A DNA stretch of 64,000 bases. Origin: Pseudonocardia broussonetiae. GTDB taxonomy: Bacteria > Actinomycetota > Actinomycetes > Mycobacteriales > Pseudonocardiaceae. Both the position numbers and the translations under genes were made by a program. Below, one piece after another: positions 9,002 through 18,973 of this stretch. The notes beneath the pieces were generated by a model. The model searched no databases. It was not told where the DNA came from and worked only from the letters and a program-made list of their open reading frames with translations. Positions within the stretch are counted from its first letter, which is position 1; every line of letters starts with the position of its first letter. Where the stretch lies: positions 1,557,501-1,621,500 of the forward strand of contig NZ_CP053564.1 of NCBI RefSeq assembly GCF_013155125.1. Reading direction: 5' to 3'.

Positions 9002-9349
9002 TCAACCGGTGTCGCGCTGCGGATCCGACTCGGAGTCTGCCGTGTCGCCCGCCGCGGTGTCGAGGGACACCGCTGCCTGCAGGATCCCCTGGAGGAACCG
9101 GAAGGCGTCACGCACCGAGCCCTCGGCATCGAGCGAGTAGTAGCGCCTGCGACCGTCGCGGCGTTCGTTCACGACCCCGGAGGTCCGCAGGATGCGCAGG
9201 TGGCTCGACACCGTGCTGCGACCGACGACGTCGACGCGCTCGGCGATCTCGGTGACCGTGAGTTCGCCACCCTCACCCAGCACGGACAGGATCTGCCGCC
9301 GAACCCGGTCCGACAACGCGTCGAACGCGAGGTTCTCGTTCGCGGTCAC
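9002..9349 (-). CDS. ArsR-family repressor
   Basis: A 115-residue winged-helix protein from GTG 9349. It has an N-terminal FDALSDRVRRQILSVLGE helix pair, then LTVTEIAERVDVVGRSTVSSH as the recognition region, LRILRTSGVVNERRDGRRR as the wing, and YSLDAEG. There is no CxC metal-binding pair, so it is not a metal sensor of the SmtB/ArsR kind. ArsR proteins linked to SRPBCC genes are a known pairing; here the SRPBCC domain gene follows 43 bp downstream. It probably represses itself and the nitrile hydratase operon through the shared motif. Confidence 0.85.
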   Translation of the reverse strand: MTANENLAFDALSDRVRRQILSVLGEGGELTVTEIAERVDVVGRSTVSSHLRILRTSGVVNERRDGRRRYYSLDAEGSVRDAFRFLQGILQAAVSLDTAAGDTADSESDPQRDTG

Positions 9350-9367
9350 GACGGGACCCTAACACGC

Positions 9368-9386
9368 GTCGACAAGTGTAGACATG
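9368..9386. promoter_or_regulatory. Candidate ArsR operator at its own promoter
   Basis: The sequence GTCGACAAGTGTAGACATG matches 14 of 19 positions of the site before nthB. It lies 19-37 bp upstream of the arsR start codon, a normal place for autoregulation. Confidence 0.45.
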
Positions 9387-9469
9387 ACGACTCACAGCCC
9401 CGGAGGTGCCCCTTCCCAGGGCTCGAGTGGAGCGCAGCGGAGCCACGGGGATGCTTACACTGTTGCACC

Positions 9470-9928
9470 ATGGAGCCGACACTGTTCGAGTGGGCCGGGG
9501 GCACCCCGGCGTTCCAGCGCCTCATCAACGCCTTCTACGACCGCGTGCAGGGTGACGAACTGCTGTCGCCGCTCTTCCCGGGCGGCGTGACCACCGAGCA
9601 CCGGGAACACGTGATCGCCTGGTGGAGCGAGGTCTTCGGCGGCCCGCCGCTGTACACCGACGAGCTCGGCGGCTACCGGCGGATGGTCAACAAGCACATC
9701 GGCCTGGGCATCACGCCCGAGCAGCGGATGCGGTTCGCCTCCCTCATGAGCCGAGCGGCGGACGACGCCGACCTGCCGGACGACCCCGAGTTCCGGGCGG
9801 CCTTCGTCGGCTACCTGGAGTGGGGCACCCGCATCGCCCTGGGCAACTCGCAGCCGGGCGCCGAGGTGGTGCAGCAGGCCCCGGTGCCGCGCTGGGGCTG
9901 GGGAGTGGCCCCGCCCTACCAGCCGTGA
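9470..9928 (+). CDS. Group II truncated hemoglobin (GlbO-like)
   Basis: A 152-residue 2-over-2 globin from ATG 9470. It begins LFEWAGGTPAFQRLINAFYDRV and has SPLFPGG and HVIAWWSEVFGGPPLYT. The proximal histidine is likely in YRRMVNKHIGLGITPEQRM, and YLEWGTRIALGNSQPG sits near the end, as in mycobacterial GlbO-type trHbO proteins. These bind heme and O2 and act in oxygen or NO/peroxide chemistry. It is a single gene, ended by a hairpin at 9948-9980 shared with the convergent neighbour. Confidence 0.9.
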   Translation: MEPTLFEWAGGTPAFQRLINAFYDRVQGDELLSPLFPGGVTTEHREHVIAWWSEVFGGPPLYTDELGGYRRMVNKHIGLGITPEQRMRFASLMSRAADDADLPDDPEFRAAFVGYLEWGTRIALGNSQPGAEVVQQAPVPRWGWGVAPPYQP

Positions 9929-9947
9929 TCGGCGTCAGGACGCCGGC

Positions 9948-9980
9948 GGACGCCCGCTCCGGACGCAGGAGCGGGCGTCC
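9948..9980. terminator. Bidirectional hairpin terminator
   Basis: GGACGCCCGCTCC and GGAGCGGGCGTCC form a 13-bp perfect stem with a 7-base loop. It lies between the ends of two convergent genes. There is no U tract, as is common in actinobacteria. Confidence 0.7.
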
Positions 9981-9995
9981 TGATCGCCCCGTTGG

Positions 9996-10271
9996 TCAGC
10001 GGTTCTGGCCGGGGGCGCGCTCGGCCGGGCTGCCCGTGGTGTCACGGCAGTTCGACGCGCCGGACGTCCCGCCGTGCGGGCCGGGGTTGCCGCCCTCGGC
10101 GTGCTCGGCCTCCTTCACGTGGTCGGTGCCGAAGTAGGAGAAGCCGGGCGAGGACATGTCCTCCGCGGTCGTCCCCGTGCAGTGCGCGGCCGAGGCGCTG
10201 CCGGCGCCGACCAGCACCGCCCCGCCTGTCAGTGCCGCGATGGCGACGACCCGTGCGAGTGTGGCGAGCAT
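9996..10271 (-). CDS. Small secreted protein of unknown function
   Basis: A 91-residue protein from ATG 10271, with GGAGG four bases upstream. Residues 1-29 form a signal peptide ending in an AXA-type site (VLVGAGSASAAHC). The mature part is short, polar and glycine-rich (HCTGTTAEDMSSPGFSYFG; GGNPGPHGG) with two cysteines that could pair. I do not recognise a family. It is convergent with the globin gene. Confidence 0.6.
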   Translation of the reverse strand: MLATLARVVAIAALTGGAVLVGAGSASAAHCTGTTAEDMSSPGFSYFGTDHVKEAEHAEGGNPGPHGGTSGASNCRDTTGSPAERAPGQNR

Positions 10272-10745
10272 GATGCCTCCGAAGTGAGAGCACGTGCGAA
10301 CACCTCTGCATACGTGCGCGGCGCCACGAGCATTCGATCGGCGGGAGATCTCTCGTCCCGCCACCATGCGTGCGGCTCGTGCCTGGCTGCGCAGGTCCTG
10401 GCGGTCCCGGCACGACCACCAGCCTCACGACCCGCCCGCCACCCCTGCCGAGGCCGACCGCCGTCAGCGAGTCGACCGCCGGCGCGCCCACGCTGTGGTT
10501 CAGACCACCGGCGCTGCGAGCGGTTCGGCATCGGGGTCGGGGATCCGCGGTGCAGGTCGATGTCGACGCCCTTGTGCAGGCGCTGGCGTCCGGGCTGGGC
10601 GGGGGGGTCTGGCAGACCACGTCGGCCGGGGCGGCCCGCGGCCTGCTCCGTGGTCCGCCCTGCACCGCTTCGTCCGCGGGCTGCGCACGCCACAGTCATT
10701 GATCGACGATGACTGCGTGGTCGACCATCTTGTCGCTGGTCGGGC
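10272..10745. other. Gene-poor stretch before tRNA-Ala
   Basis: Several overlapping open frames exist on both strands, but all have Arg/Pro/Ala-rich shadow composition. None has a convincing start or a recognisable domain. I see no gene here. Confidence 0.5.
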
Positions 10746-10821
10746 TGGTGGAGACGAGGGGAATCGAACCCCTAACCCCCGCCTTGCAAAGGCGGTGCTC
10801 TGCCAATTGAGCTACGTCCCC
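10746..10821 (-). tRNA. tRNA-Ala (anticodon TGC)
   Basis: The reverse strand folds as a complete cloverleaf. The acceptor GGGGACG pairs with CGTCTCC, the D-arm is AGCTCAATTGGCAGAGC, the anticodon loop is TTTGCAA and the T-arm is AGGGGTTCGATTCCCCT. A CCA end is encoded at 10746-10748. It lies near gyrA together with tRNA-Ile, as in most actinobacteria. Confidence 0.97.
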
Positions 10822-10860
10822 GTACCCGGCGAGGCTACCCGCCGGAGGGGGCGGGCGGGC

Positions 10861-10974
10861 TCAGCGGGTGGTGGCCTCGTGCCACAGGTCGGACTCGGAA
10901 CGCGACGCCCGGACCTTGGAGAACACGGCCGCGCCGGCGGCCAGGGCGATGACGACGGTGAGGAGCTTCTTCAT
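10861..10974 (-). CDS. DLW-39 family small membrane protein
   Basis: A 37-residue protein from ATG 10974: it begins MKKLLTVVIALAAGAA, a single hydrophobic segment, and ends with SESDLWHEATTR. The DLW motif near the end and the place between tRNA-Ala and tRNA-Ile downstream of gyrA fit the DLW-39 family of very short conserved actinobacterial proteins. Its function is unknown. It is too short for most ORF filters. Confidence 0.85.
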   Translation of the reverse strand: MKKLLTVVIALAAGAAVFSKVRASRSESDLWHEATTR

Positions 10975-11020
10975 CGAGGACTCCGGGTGCCGAGGGAGTG
11001 TGCCGAGGGGGTCGAGAGAG

Positions 11021-11094
11021 TGGGCCCAGGTGGATTTGAACCACCGACCTCGTCGTTATCAGCGACGCGCTCTAACCAACTGAGCTATGGGCCC
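11021..11094 (-). tRNA. tRNA-Ile (anticodon GAT)
   Basis: The reverse strand gives GGGCCCA...TGGGCCC acceptor pairing, D-arm AGCTCAGTTGGTTAGAGC, anticodon loop CTGATAA and T-arm GGTGGTTCAAATCCACC. No CCA is encoded. Synteny with gyrA and tRNA-Ala supports the call. Confidence 0.97.
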
Positions 11095-11144
11095 CTGCGG
11101 CGGAGTCGAGGTTACCCCAGCGCCTCCACCGCCTTCCGACGGGG

Positions 11145-12143
11145 TCAGTCGCGCTCGGAGAGCGTGACCTCGACGCCGCCGACCAGGTCGGCGGACACGT
11201 TGTAGACGAAGGCCGCGATGGTGACGGCGACGGCGAACAGCAGGCTGTTGATCGCCCCCACCACGGCCGCGAACCCGAAGACGCGACCCGCGCTGATCAG
11301 CGGCGCACCGGTCTGGGCCTGGCCGGAGACGAGGTCGGCGTAGGTGCCGTTGAGGCGGTCCCACACGCCGATGCCGTCGAGGACGCCGTACAGCACGCCC
11401 ACGGCCACCAGCCACACGAAGAACAGCACCACGGCCAGCACGAGGGCGAGCTTGAGCACCGACCACGGGTCGAGCCGGCGCAGCTGCAGGGCCGCCTGGC
11501 GGGGGGCGCGGGTGCGGGCCGCGCGGACCGGCGAGCGCACGCCGTCCTCACCGCGCACGGGCTCGGGCTCCGGGGCCCGCAGGAACGCCGTGGGGCCCTC
11601 GTCGAGCAGGCTGCCGCCCGCGGCGACGGGCTCGGGGCGGACCTCCTGCTGGTCGGGGCCTCCCCGGCCGGGGATGCGGCGCCACGGCGGCGGCGTGGCG
11701 GCGTCGGGGCCGGGCCCGGGCACCGGACCCGGCGCGGGGGCCGGTCCCCCGGACGGCCGGGCCTGCGGCACCGGCACGTGGTGCTGCGTCGGGGCCTCGG
11801 CGGAGACCGGGCTCATGCCGGGCACGCTGCCGTTGCCCGAGCCGTTGCCCGAGCTGCTGCCGTTCTCCGACCCACCGGCGTGCGGCGCCGCCGCGGCCTC
11901 GTCGGGCACCCGCATCTGCGCGGTGGGGGCGTCCGGCGGGGCCGTGGGGACGTCGACGACCGTCTGCTCGTCGTCCACGACCTCGACGGCTCCCTCGGGG
12001 TCGGCGGGACGAGCACCCGGTGCGGCCGGCGCGGGCCCGGCGTCGGTGCCGTCGGGCGCGGCCTGCTCGTCGGTGGCCACCGTGGCCCGGTCGTCCGGGC
12101 CGCGGCGGCCCACGTCGCCGTCCTTGCTCGTCTTGTCGTCCAC
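11145..12143 (-). CDS. DUF3566 membrane protein with a long disordered N-terminus
   Basis: About 332 residues from GTG 12143, chosen because GAGGAG lies just upstream; a longer open frame exists. The first ~215 residues are Pro/Ala/Gly/acid-rich and probably disordered. The C-terminal ~115 residues are the DUF3566 domain: LRRLDPWSVLKLALVLAVVL, a first membrane helix, then a loop (GVWDRLNGTYADLV) and a second helix (FGFAAVVGAINSLLFAVAV). The family nearly always follows gyrA in actinobacteria, and here it begins 52 bp after the gyrA stop. Its role is unknown. Confidence 0.9.
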   Translation of the reverse strand: MDDKTSKDGDVGRRGPDDRATVATDEQAAPDGTDAGPAPAAPGARPADPEGAVEVVDDEQTVVDVPTAPPDAPTAQMRVPDEAAAAPHAGGSENGSSSGNGSGNGSVPGMSPVSAEAPTQHHVPVPQARPSGGPAPAPGPVPGPGPDAATPPPWRRIPGRGGPDQQEVRPEPVAAGGSLLDEGPTAFLRAPEPEPVRGEDGVRSPVRAARTRAPRQAALQLRRLDPWSVLKLALVLAVVLFFVWLVAVGVLYGVLDGIGVWDRLNGTYADLVSGQAQTGAPLISAGRVFGFAAVVGAINSLLFAVAVTIAAFVYNVSADLVGGVEVTLSERD

Positions 12144-12195
12144 GAGGTGGAGCTCTCCTCGGTACTGGGTTCCAGCGGTCAGGGGCCGTGCGGGG

Positions 12196-14694
<2,499 letters not shown>

Positions 14695-15003
14695 GTCACA
14701 CCCTTCCACCTAGCTGGTGCATGTCTTTCCGTACGCTTCACTGAATTTGAGATCCGGCAGTGTCGGAATGCACCAGAATTTTTGCCAAGCTTACCATGCA
14801 GCCCCGAGCACCCGTGACATAGGTCCCGACGCCGTCCGGGACTGCCACGTCGAGAGCCGCCCTGATTTTCCGAACCCCCCAAGAATCCCCCGCTCCGAGG
14901 AGAGATCAGACGGCGTAATTGCCGATGTCAGACTATTCTCCAGTCACAATCAATGCTTGCGACCGGGAGCCCACCTGTGGGACCCGGAGGAAGAAGATCA
15001 AGC
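14695..15003. other. gyrA upstream region at the cluster border
   Basis: This 309-bp stretch lies upstream of gyrA and downstream of the cluster's class IV aminotransferase gene. It is less G+C-rich than its surroundings and must hold the gyrA promoter. I cannot assign -35 and -10 boxes with confidence. I see no gene, transposase remnant or long inverted repeat. Confidence 0.5.
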
Positions 15004-15858
15004 TCAGCGGTGGGTCGACCGCCGGAAGCGGTCGATCACGTGACGCACAGTCGGATCATCTGCGGAGGGCCAATTCACGTCGCCGATGCAACTCACCGGG
15101 CGCACCTCGCTGAGCGTCCCGCAGAGCAGCGCGGCGTCGAAATTGGGAAGCTCGGCGGGGTGCACGTCACGTTCCACCAAGGTGATGTCGGCGGCGCGTG
15201 CCTGGTCGATGAGTAGCGCCCTGGTCAGGCCAGGAAAGACGTCGCCATCGAGGCGGGGCGTGACCAACGTGCGGTCGGCCACGAAGAACAGGTTTGAGGA
15301 ACTCGCCTCGCAGATCAGGCCGGCCGAGTTGAGCATCACGCCCGTGTCGAAACCGGCGCGTCGCGCCTCCCGCTCGCACAGGTAGCTGTTGGCGTAGGCA
15401 CCCGACACCTTCCAGGTGACATCGATCGCCGTGTGCCGCACCCGTTCGACCGAGGAGAGCTGGCAACGGACGGCGCCATCGACGTCGCGTGTAATGGGGA
15501 CGGCGAACATGCACGCGCTCGTCGACTCGACATCGACGGAGAAGAACACCTCCGGTGCGGTGCGATAGGCTATCGGCCGGATGTAATGCGTACGGCGCGG
15601 CAAGGTGTCGAGCAATAGGTGGACACCGTCGAGGAGTTCCTCGACTCCCCAGGGAAGTGCGAGGTCCATCCGCGCTGCTCCCCGGTGGAACCGCTCCATG
15701 TGCTCCCGCATCAGGTGCTGATGCCAGTGGTCGTCGTTCCAGTAGGCGACGCATCCGTCGAAGACCGCAATGCCGAGGTGCAGTGTGTTGCTAGCAACCG
15801 ACGGGTCAGCGCTGTGGTGAGGCACTACCTGGCCATTGAACCATGCACGTTCGCTCAT
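15004..15858 (-). CDS. Class IV PLP aminotransferase, BCAT-like
   Basis: A 284-residue fold-type IV aminotransferase from ATG 15858 (MSERAWFNGQ). The PLP lysine is in DVTWKVSGAYANSYL at about residue 160; YIRPIAYR and LICEASSSNLF are BCAT-like landmarks, and LLCGTLSEVRPV matches the C-terminal BCAT motif. Class IV also includes aminodeoxychorismate lyase (PabC), which would give p-aminobenzoate, but the YIRP and CGT-EV motifs favour an aminotransferase. With the Pap-type genes nearby it may aminate 4-aminophenylpyruvate or a derived keto acid (inference). It is divergent from the papC-like gene with a 93-bp gap. Confidence 0.8.
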   Translation of the reverse strand: MSERAWFNGQVVPHHSADPSVASNTLHLGIAVFDGCVAYWNDDHWHQHLMREHMERFHRGAARMDLALPWGVEELLDGVHLLLDTLPRRTHYIRPIAYRTAPEVFFSVDVESTSACMFAVPITRDVDGAVRCQLSSVERVRHTAIDVTWKVSGAYANSYLCEREARRAGFDTGVMLNSAGLICEASSSNLFFVADRTLVTPRLDGDVFPGLTRALLIDQARAADITLVERDVHPAELPNFDAALLCGTLSEVRPVSCIGDVNWPSADDPTVRHVIDRFRRSTHR

Positions 15859-15951
15859 CTTCACAGTTGGTCTCCACCTCGTCGGCCGGGTTGGGTCGTC
15901 GGCCCCGCGGCCGGGTGCCGCAGGCCGGACAATCGGGCACAATTCCCGAAC

Positions 15952-16905
15952 ATGACACACAGTTTCGGCAACGCTGTCGTTATTGGCTCGGGAGCGGTCG
16001 GGGAGATGTTTGCCGGGCTGCTCGCCGCCGACGGCGTCCGCGTGCGCTCGTTCGACCGCCGCACCGGCACCGATGCCAACGACCCCCCGACCGGCGAGTA
16101 CGGAAGTGCCCTGGCCGGTTCCGGGCTAGTGGTGCTCGCCCTGCCGGAGTCGGTGACCCGCCAGGCGCTGCAGCACGTGCTGACGACCGCGTCGAGGGCC
16201 CTCGTCGTCGACACGACGTCGGTCAAGATGGCGATTGCACCGGTGTGGGCGGGGGTCGTCGGACGGCCGCCGGTCCTCAGTGTCAACCCGATGTTCGCCC
16301 CTAGCCTGGCGCCGGCCGGGCGGCCGTGCCTGGTCGTCGACCCTGACGGCGGGCCGGCGGGCCGCCGGTTCGTTGCGCTGCTCGCCAGATGGGGGCTGCG
16401 CGTCATAGAAGTTCGAGACGTCCTTGAGCACGACCGCCTCTGTGCGGCCGTCCAGGCCGGTGTGCACGCAGCGGTGCTGGCCCTCGGCGCGGTGCTCGCC
16501 GCCTCGCCGCTGTCCGTGGACGACGTCTGGGCCCTGGCCCCGCCGCCGTGCCGTGTCATGCTGCTCCTGCTAGCCAGAATCAGCAACGGGGCGCCCGAGG
16601 TCTACGAAGACATCCAGGTGCGCAACACATTCGCGGCCGACTCCCGCGAAGGACTTGCCGCGGCGCTCGCCCACCTGAACCAGGAGCTGCGCCTGTCGGG
16701 CGGCATGCCCACCACCCTGGCCAATATCGCGGCGTGGCTGGGCGAGCGCCGCGACCCGCTGGGCAACGACTGCCGACGCATGTTCGAAGACCTCGCCGCG
16801 TCGACCACGCCCGACGCCGTGGGAGGCACGCAACCCGTCCAGGACCGCGGAGCCGTCCCCGGCGAGCCGGACGGGCAGGCCAGGCCCAGCTCGTCGGACA
16901 CATAA
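15952..16905 (+). CDS. papC: PapC-type prephenate dehydrogenase homologue (4-amino-4-deoxyprephenate dehydrogenase)
   Basis: A 317-residue NAD-dependent enzyme from ATG 15952 (MTHSFGNAVVIGSGAVG). The Rossmann loop is VIGSGAVGEMFAGLL at residues 8-22. The prephenate dehydrogenase fold is seen in VVDTTSVKMAIAP and VLSVNPMFAPSLAPAGRP, where primary-metabolism enzymes have a G-HPM motif. The C-terminal helical dimerisation part has HAAVLALGAVLA and SREGLAAALAHLNQEL. In chloramphenicol and pristinamycin pathways PapC oxidises aminodeoxyprephenate to 4-aminophenylpyruvate. The assignment to the amino rather than hydroxy series depends on the papA gene in the same cluster. The last ~35 residues are polar and probably disordered. 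Confidence 0.8.
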   Translation: MTHSFGNAVVIGSGAVGEMFAGLLAADGVRVRSFDRRTGTDANDPPTGEYGSALAGSGLVVLALPESVTRQALQHVLTTASRALVVDTTSVKMAIAPVWAGVVGRPPVLSVNPMFAPSLAPAGRPCLVVDPDGGPAGRRFVALLARWGLRVIEVRDVLEHDRLCAAVQAGVHAAVLALGAVLAASPLSVDDVWALAPPPCRVMLLLLARISNGAPEVYEDIQVRNTFAADSREGLAAALAHLNQELRLSGGMPTTLANIAAWLGERRDPLGNDCRRMFEDLAASTTPDAVGGTQPVQDRGAVPGEPDGQARPSSSDT

Positions 16906-16988
16906 CTGCAGCGGTCAACGGCGGCATTGTCGATGACATCGCAGTTTTCTTGCCAGGTGGCGTCGGTCGGACCCGCCGGAGCGCTGGT

Positions 16989-18002
16989 TCAGCGGGCACA
17001 GGAGCGGTGCGACGACGAGTCGGCAGGGTCGGCGAGCGCGGCGTCGATCGCGCGCAATGTCGCGGCGTCGAGCTGCGTCGGGAGCTCCGCGGCAGCGAGG
17101 AGCGTGCTGAGTTGTGCGCCGGACGACGCGCCGCACAGGGCGGTGTCGACCTGCGGATTGCGCAGGACCCACGATAGCGCCATGGACACGGGATGGCGCC
17201 CGGTCTCGCGAGCCAGCGCGGTGAGGCGACGGATCCGGGTGAGGGCGGCCTGCTCATCATCGCCGAGCGCCGTGTGCCGCAGCCACTGCAGCTCCGGCTG
17301 GCACAGCCGGGCGTCGGTAGGCATCCCGTCGTCGTAGCGGCCGGCCAGCAGTCCGTAGAGCAGCGGGGACCAGGTCATCAGGCCGAGCCCGAGGTCGCGC
17401 TGGACCTCGGCGAAGTCGCCCTCGACCCGATCTCTGACAACCATGTTGTACTGGCGCTGCTCGACGACCGGCGCCACCCCTCCACCGGAGGCGGCGATCT
17501 CGTGCGCGGCCCGGATCTGCTCGGGCTCCCATTCCGAGGTGCCCCAGTACAGCACCTTTCCCTGGCGGACCAGGTCCGACATCGCCGTCACGGTCTCCGC
17601 CAGCGGGACATCGGGGTCGAAGCGGTGGCACAGGAACAGGTCCAGGTAGTCCACGCCGAGGCTGCGCAGGGAGCGCTCACACCCGTCACGCACATGCTTG
17701 CGACTCAGCCCCCACGTGCCGGGTCGTCGCTGGTGCACACCCCAGAACACCTTCGCGCACACCGCGAAGGTCTCGCGGTCCCAGCCCAGGCGGGTCAGCA
17801 GCCTCCCGAACGCGCGCTCCCCGCTTCCCGCGGCGTAGGTCTCGGCGTGGTCGAACAGGTTCACCCCGGCCTCATGGGCGCGGTGCAGCAGGACGAGCGC
17901 CTCGTCGTCGGCGAGCCGGTCACCGATGGTGGTCCACGCGCCCAGTGACACCGCGGAGACCTCCAGGCCCGTGCCGCCCAGCCGGCGGTGGGAGATGCTC
18001 AT
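16989..18002 (-). CDS. Aldo/keto reductase
   Basis: A 337-residue (alpha/beta)8 NADPH-dependent oxidoreductase from ATG 18002. The catalytic tetrad is visible: Asp in NLFDHAETYAAG, Tyr in the same motif, Lys in CAKVFWGVHQ and His in LFLCHRFDPDVP. It resembles the potassium-channel beta-subunit-like group (SLGVDYLDLFLCH; MTWSPLLYGLLAGRY). It lies between papC (convergent, 83-bp gap) and the mutase-dioxygenase gene (48 bp upstream). Its substrate may be a keto or aldehyde intermediate of the arylamine branch, or the aldehyde released by the terminal NRPS reductase. Neither is shown by sequence. Confidence 0.85.
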   Translation of the reverse strand: MSISHRRLGGTGLEVSAVSLGAWTTIGDRLADDEALVLLHRAHEAGVNLFDHAETYAAGSGERAFGRLLTRLGWDRETFAVCAKVFWGVHQRRPGTWGLSRKHVRDGCERSLRSLGVDYLDLFLCHRFDPDVPLAETVTAMSDLVRQGKVLYWGTSEWEPEQIRAAHEIAASGGGVAPVVEQRQYNMVVRDRVEGDFAEVQRDLGLGLMTWSPLLYGLLAGRYDDGMPTDARLCQPELQWLRHTALGDDEQAALTRIRRLTALARETGRHPVSMALSWVLRNPQVDTALCGASSGAQLSTLLAAAELPTQLDAATLRAIDAALADPADSSSHRSCAR

Positions 18003-18050
18003 ACTGGTCCCCTCAGACCAAGGCGGCCTCGGGTCCTGCCGGCTCGGGAT

Positions 18051-18884
18051 TCACCAGACGTTCTCCCGTTCCATGGACTCGAACAGCTCGCGGACGTTGT
18101 CGTCCTCGAAGCCGGTGGCGCCACCCGTGCGGCTGATGAATTCCAGCTGCAGGCCGGTGGCGGTGCTGCGCCGGGTGAAGGTTTGGTCAAGGCCCGGGGC
18201 GTGGATGATCCCCGTCAGCAGGTCGGCCTGGGCGACGCGCAGATCCGTCAGCAGGGCTGTGTGGTCACCGACCGCCAGCGCCACGTGCTGCACCCCCTGT
18301 CCGCGGTGGGCGATGTACTGGCTGACGTTGGACCGCTCCGAGGTGCCCTGGCACACCACGAAGGTGGCCCCGCCGGCTCGCATGGTCGCCGACACCATGC
18401 CGCTGTACTCGCCTTCGACCGAGCGGCGCTCGATGACCTCGAAGCCATAGTGGTCGCGCAGCTCGGCCACCGCCGTCTCCAGGTCCTCGACCGCGATCGC
18501 GATATGGTCGATGGCCTGGATCTGGGAGTGCCGGGTGGCGTCCGTCGCGAGTGGTTCGTCACCGTCGATGATCGCAGCCTCCAGCCGGCACGACTCCTCG
18601 GTGATCACGCTGACGATCTGGTGCACGAACGACTCGCTCAGCCCAGCGGCTCGTCCCTGGGCCAGCATCCGGTCGCGGACGTGGGCGAGCCGATTGGGCT
18701 GCATCATGGAGACCCCCGAGGCGGCCTTGACCTCGGCGATCTCCGCACAGACCCGCATCCGCTCGGCGAGCACGCGCACCAGCTCACCATCGAGCTCGTC
18801 GATGCGCTCACGTGCCCTCTCCAGCTCGGGCGCCCCCGGCGCGTCACCGCCCGCGTCGGCCTGCCGGTCTCGGTCTTGTGTCAT
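18051..18884 (-). CDS. Chorismate-mutase-like (PapB-type) domain fused to a catalytic HPPD/HmaS-like VOC domain
   Basis: A 277-residue protein from ATG 18884; AGGAGG lies six bases upstream. Residues ~20-105 are an AroQ chorismate-mutase helical domain (RARERIDELDGELVRVLAER, then EIAEVKAASG), the type used as aminodeoxychorismate mutase in Pap pathways. Residues ~123-260 are one VOC domain with the three expected iron ligands of 4-hydroxyphenylpyruvate dioxygenase and hydroxymandelate synthase: His127 (AIDHIAIAV), His200 (GVQHVALAV) and Glu248 (LQLEFISR). Ordinary members of that family have an extra N-terminal VOC half, which the mutase domain replaces here. It would rearrange aminodeoxychorismate and then oxidise the aminophenylpyruvate made by PapC, possibly to an aminomandelate or aminohomogentisate analogue. 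The outcome is not readable. Confidence 0.8.
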   Translation of the reverse strand: MTQDRDRQADAGGDAPGAPELERARERIDELDGELVRVLAERMRVCAEIAEVKAASGVSMMQPNRLAHVRDRMLAQGRAAGLSESFVHQIVSVITEESCRLEAAIIDGDEPLATDATRHSQIQAIDHIAIAVEDLETAVAELRDHYGFEVIERRSVEGEYSGMVSATMRAGGATFVVCQGTSERSNVSQYIAHRGQGVQHVALAVGDHTALLTDLRVAQADLLTGIIHAPGLDQTFTRRSTATGLQLEFISRTGGATGFEDDNVRELFESMERENVW

Positions 18885-18973
18885 GTCATTCCTCCTGAGG
18901 TCCGCGGAGTGAGGGCTCCGCGCGGTGTCCGCCGCGCTCGGGCCCGTACGAGCAGCCCGTTGCGGGGGCGTCG

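Noticed and set aside
10746..11094. Integration of a mobile element at the tRNA genes
   Set aside because: No integrase, no direct repeat of a tRNA 3' end and conserved synteny on both sides. The imported block lies between gyrA and gyrB, not at the tRNAs.
15004..15858. PabC (aminodeoxychorismate lyase) making p-aminobenzoate
   Set aside because: The YIRPIAYR and LLCGTLSEVRPV motifs fit BCAT-like aminotransferases better. With papC and a mutase domain present, the aminophenylpyruvate branch explains the set better than p-aminobenzoate.
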